Assembly: GCA_016217675.1 (NCBI GenBank)
Contig: JACRHC010000017.1
Span: 1-33,074, forward strand
Source: Nitrospirota bacterium
Lineage (GTDB): Bacteria > Nitrospirota > Thermodesulfovibrionia > Thermodesulfovibrionales > UBA6898
DNA: 33,074 nt
Reading direction: 5' to 3'
A program made the translations under genes and the position numbers. Of the stretch, positions 32,495 through 33,074 are shown piece by piece (within the stretch, counting starts at the first letter, position 1; each line of letters opens with the position of its first letter). Below the pieces are notes generated by a model that was not told where the DNA came from, did no database searches, and saw nothing but the letters and a program-made list of their open reading frames with translations.

Positions 32495-33022
32495 CTAATC
32501 GGAGTAAAGAACTTTGGTGTGGATGTTGGCGCCGCCTGCATCTGCGGCAGTCACCACAAGAGTGCTGCCTGAAACCTGAACGGTAACCCTGCCTGCGGCA
32601 GGTACACCGGCCTGGTAGAGAGAACCTGGTGTGGCTCCCCATGGCGAACCTTCTGCCTGAAGAAGCTGTTTTGCAGCAACGTACGTAGCGGCAAGAGTTC
32701 CATTTATGAGCTGTAACCCAAGCGCGCTGTTGGTCAAGTCGGTGCCCACAACAACTGCACCACTGCCGTCAGAGTCCACCTCTGTCAATAAAGCCCCAGC
32801 CCCGCCGGCAAGACCTTTGTTTGCCGCTGTCAGCCAACCCTGGACATCCGGTTCAGCTGAAGCCGCAGACCTTGTCACTGCACCCCTCCTCGACCTCTCC
32901 TGCATACCGAGATAACCCGGTATGGCGATTGCCGCGAGAATACCGATGATCGCGACAACGATCAGGAGCTCGATAAGGGTAAAGCCTTTTTGATTCTTGA
33001 GATTGTTCATTCCCTGATACAT
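32495..33022 (-). CDS. pilA: Type IV pilin (class III signal), second pilin
   Basis: 175 residues. Leader MYQGMNNLKNQKG, cleavage, then FTLIELLIVVAIIGILAAIA with Glu5 and IPGYLGMQERSRRGAVTRSA. The globular region is Gly/Ala-rich and acidic near DVQGWLTAANKG and TEVDSDGSGA, and has no cysteine pair, unlike the neighbouring pilin. The start at 33022 is supported by AAAGGAGG seven bases upstream; the internal Met5 would shorten the leader to nine residues. It is first in the pilin-GT-C-pilin cluster, and only 52 bases of upstream sequence are in the window. Confidence 0.93.
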   Translation of the reverse strand: MYQGMNNLKNQKGFTLIELLIVVAIIGILAAIAIPGYLGMQERSRRGAVTRSAASAEPDVQGWLTAANKGLAGGAGALLTEVDSDGSGAVVVGTDLTNSALGLQLINGTLAATYVAAKQLLQAEGSPWGATPGSLYQAGVPAAGRVTVQVSGSTLVVTAADAGGANIHTKVLYSD

Positions 33023-33056
33023 GATGCTTCCTCCTTTTGTTAATGATTAATAATTA

Positions 33057-33073
33057 TGTGACAAAATGTCACA
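33057..33073. promoter_or_regulatory. Short palindrome upstream of the pilin
   Basis: TGTGACA and TGTCACA form a seven-base inverted repeat around AAA, at the very end of the window. It shares the CA-N3-TG centre with the ORF6N palindromes, but the outer half-site differs. Arms of this length are expected a couple of times by chance. Confidence 0.25.
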
Positions 33074-33074
33074 G

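Noticed and set aside
33057..33073. Fourth member of the ORF6N palindrome set
   Set aside because: Only seven-base arms and a different half-site (TGACA against TCACA); about two such sites are expected by chance in this window.
1..33074. CRISPR array or prophage genes
   Set aside because: No regularly spaced direct repeats and no phage structural, integrase or terminase genes were seen; ORF6N domains alone do not show a prophage.

Overview
This window looks like the chromosome of a Gram-negative, probably anaerobic, deep-branching bacterium. A Nitrospirota or deltaproteobacterium-like lineage would fit, but the sequence alone does not settle it. The support is an LPS-assembly (LapA/LapB) protein, type IV pilins, HrcA/CIRCE-type control of groESL, a ferredoxin-ASKHA corrinoid-activating protein (RACo type, typical of acetyl-CoA-pathway organisms), a eukaryote-type NADP isocitrate dehydrogenase, and several two-component and c-di-GMP receiver proteins. 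Most genes are ordinary housekeeping genes packed into short operons with overlapping stops and starts.

Layout. 111-6022 (minus) is one long compact operon: proA, nadD, rsfS, rlmH, a LapA-LapB fusion, a NIF3-like protein, a free-standing threonyl-tRNA editing domain, and a damaged CBM9-like gene carrying a MITE-like insertion. 6180-11909 (plus) holds mutL, miaA, hfq, a SurA_N/PpiD-like membrane protein, a terminator, rlmB and trpS. 11906-15703 (minus) is an accessory islet: a PIN/AbrB pair, a MazF/MazE pair, a decayed second copy of the trpS 3' end, a TolB-like secreted protein and two tandem ORF6N-domain genes. 15752-17331 (minus) has a small DUF486 membrane protein and icd. 17507-20173 (plus) has the RACo-like protein and a receiver-PilZ protein. 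20170-23101 (minus) is mltG-ispG-panC. 23261-25194 is CIRCE-controlled groES-groEL. 25363-29757 (minus) has uvrA, a rhomboid protease and a zinc-ribbon pseudo-receiver protein. 29976-33022 (minus) is a pilin / GT-C-like membrane protein / pilin cluster.

The most unusual signal is in the ORF6N pair. Each gene carries a long perfect DNA palindrome (arms of 13 and 12 bp around a 3-nt centre) at the same place in its coding sequence. The two palindromes differ in sequence, but every difference is matched on the opposite arm. A third palindrome with the same geometry (10-bp arms, 3-nt centre, CA/TG next to the centre) sits just upstream of the gene pair. This looks like a self-targeting or autoregulatory DNA (or RNA hairpin) site kept inside the gene. 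The second notable signal is the toxin-antitoxin islet, which is bounded by the live trpS 3' end on one side and a diverged but synonymous-biased trpS tail on the other, as expected if foreign DNA entered at trpS.
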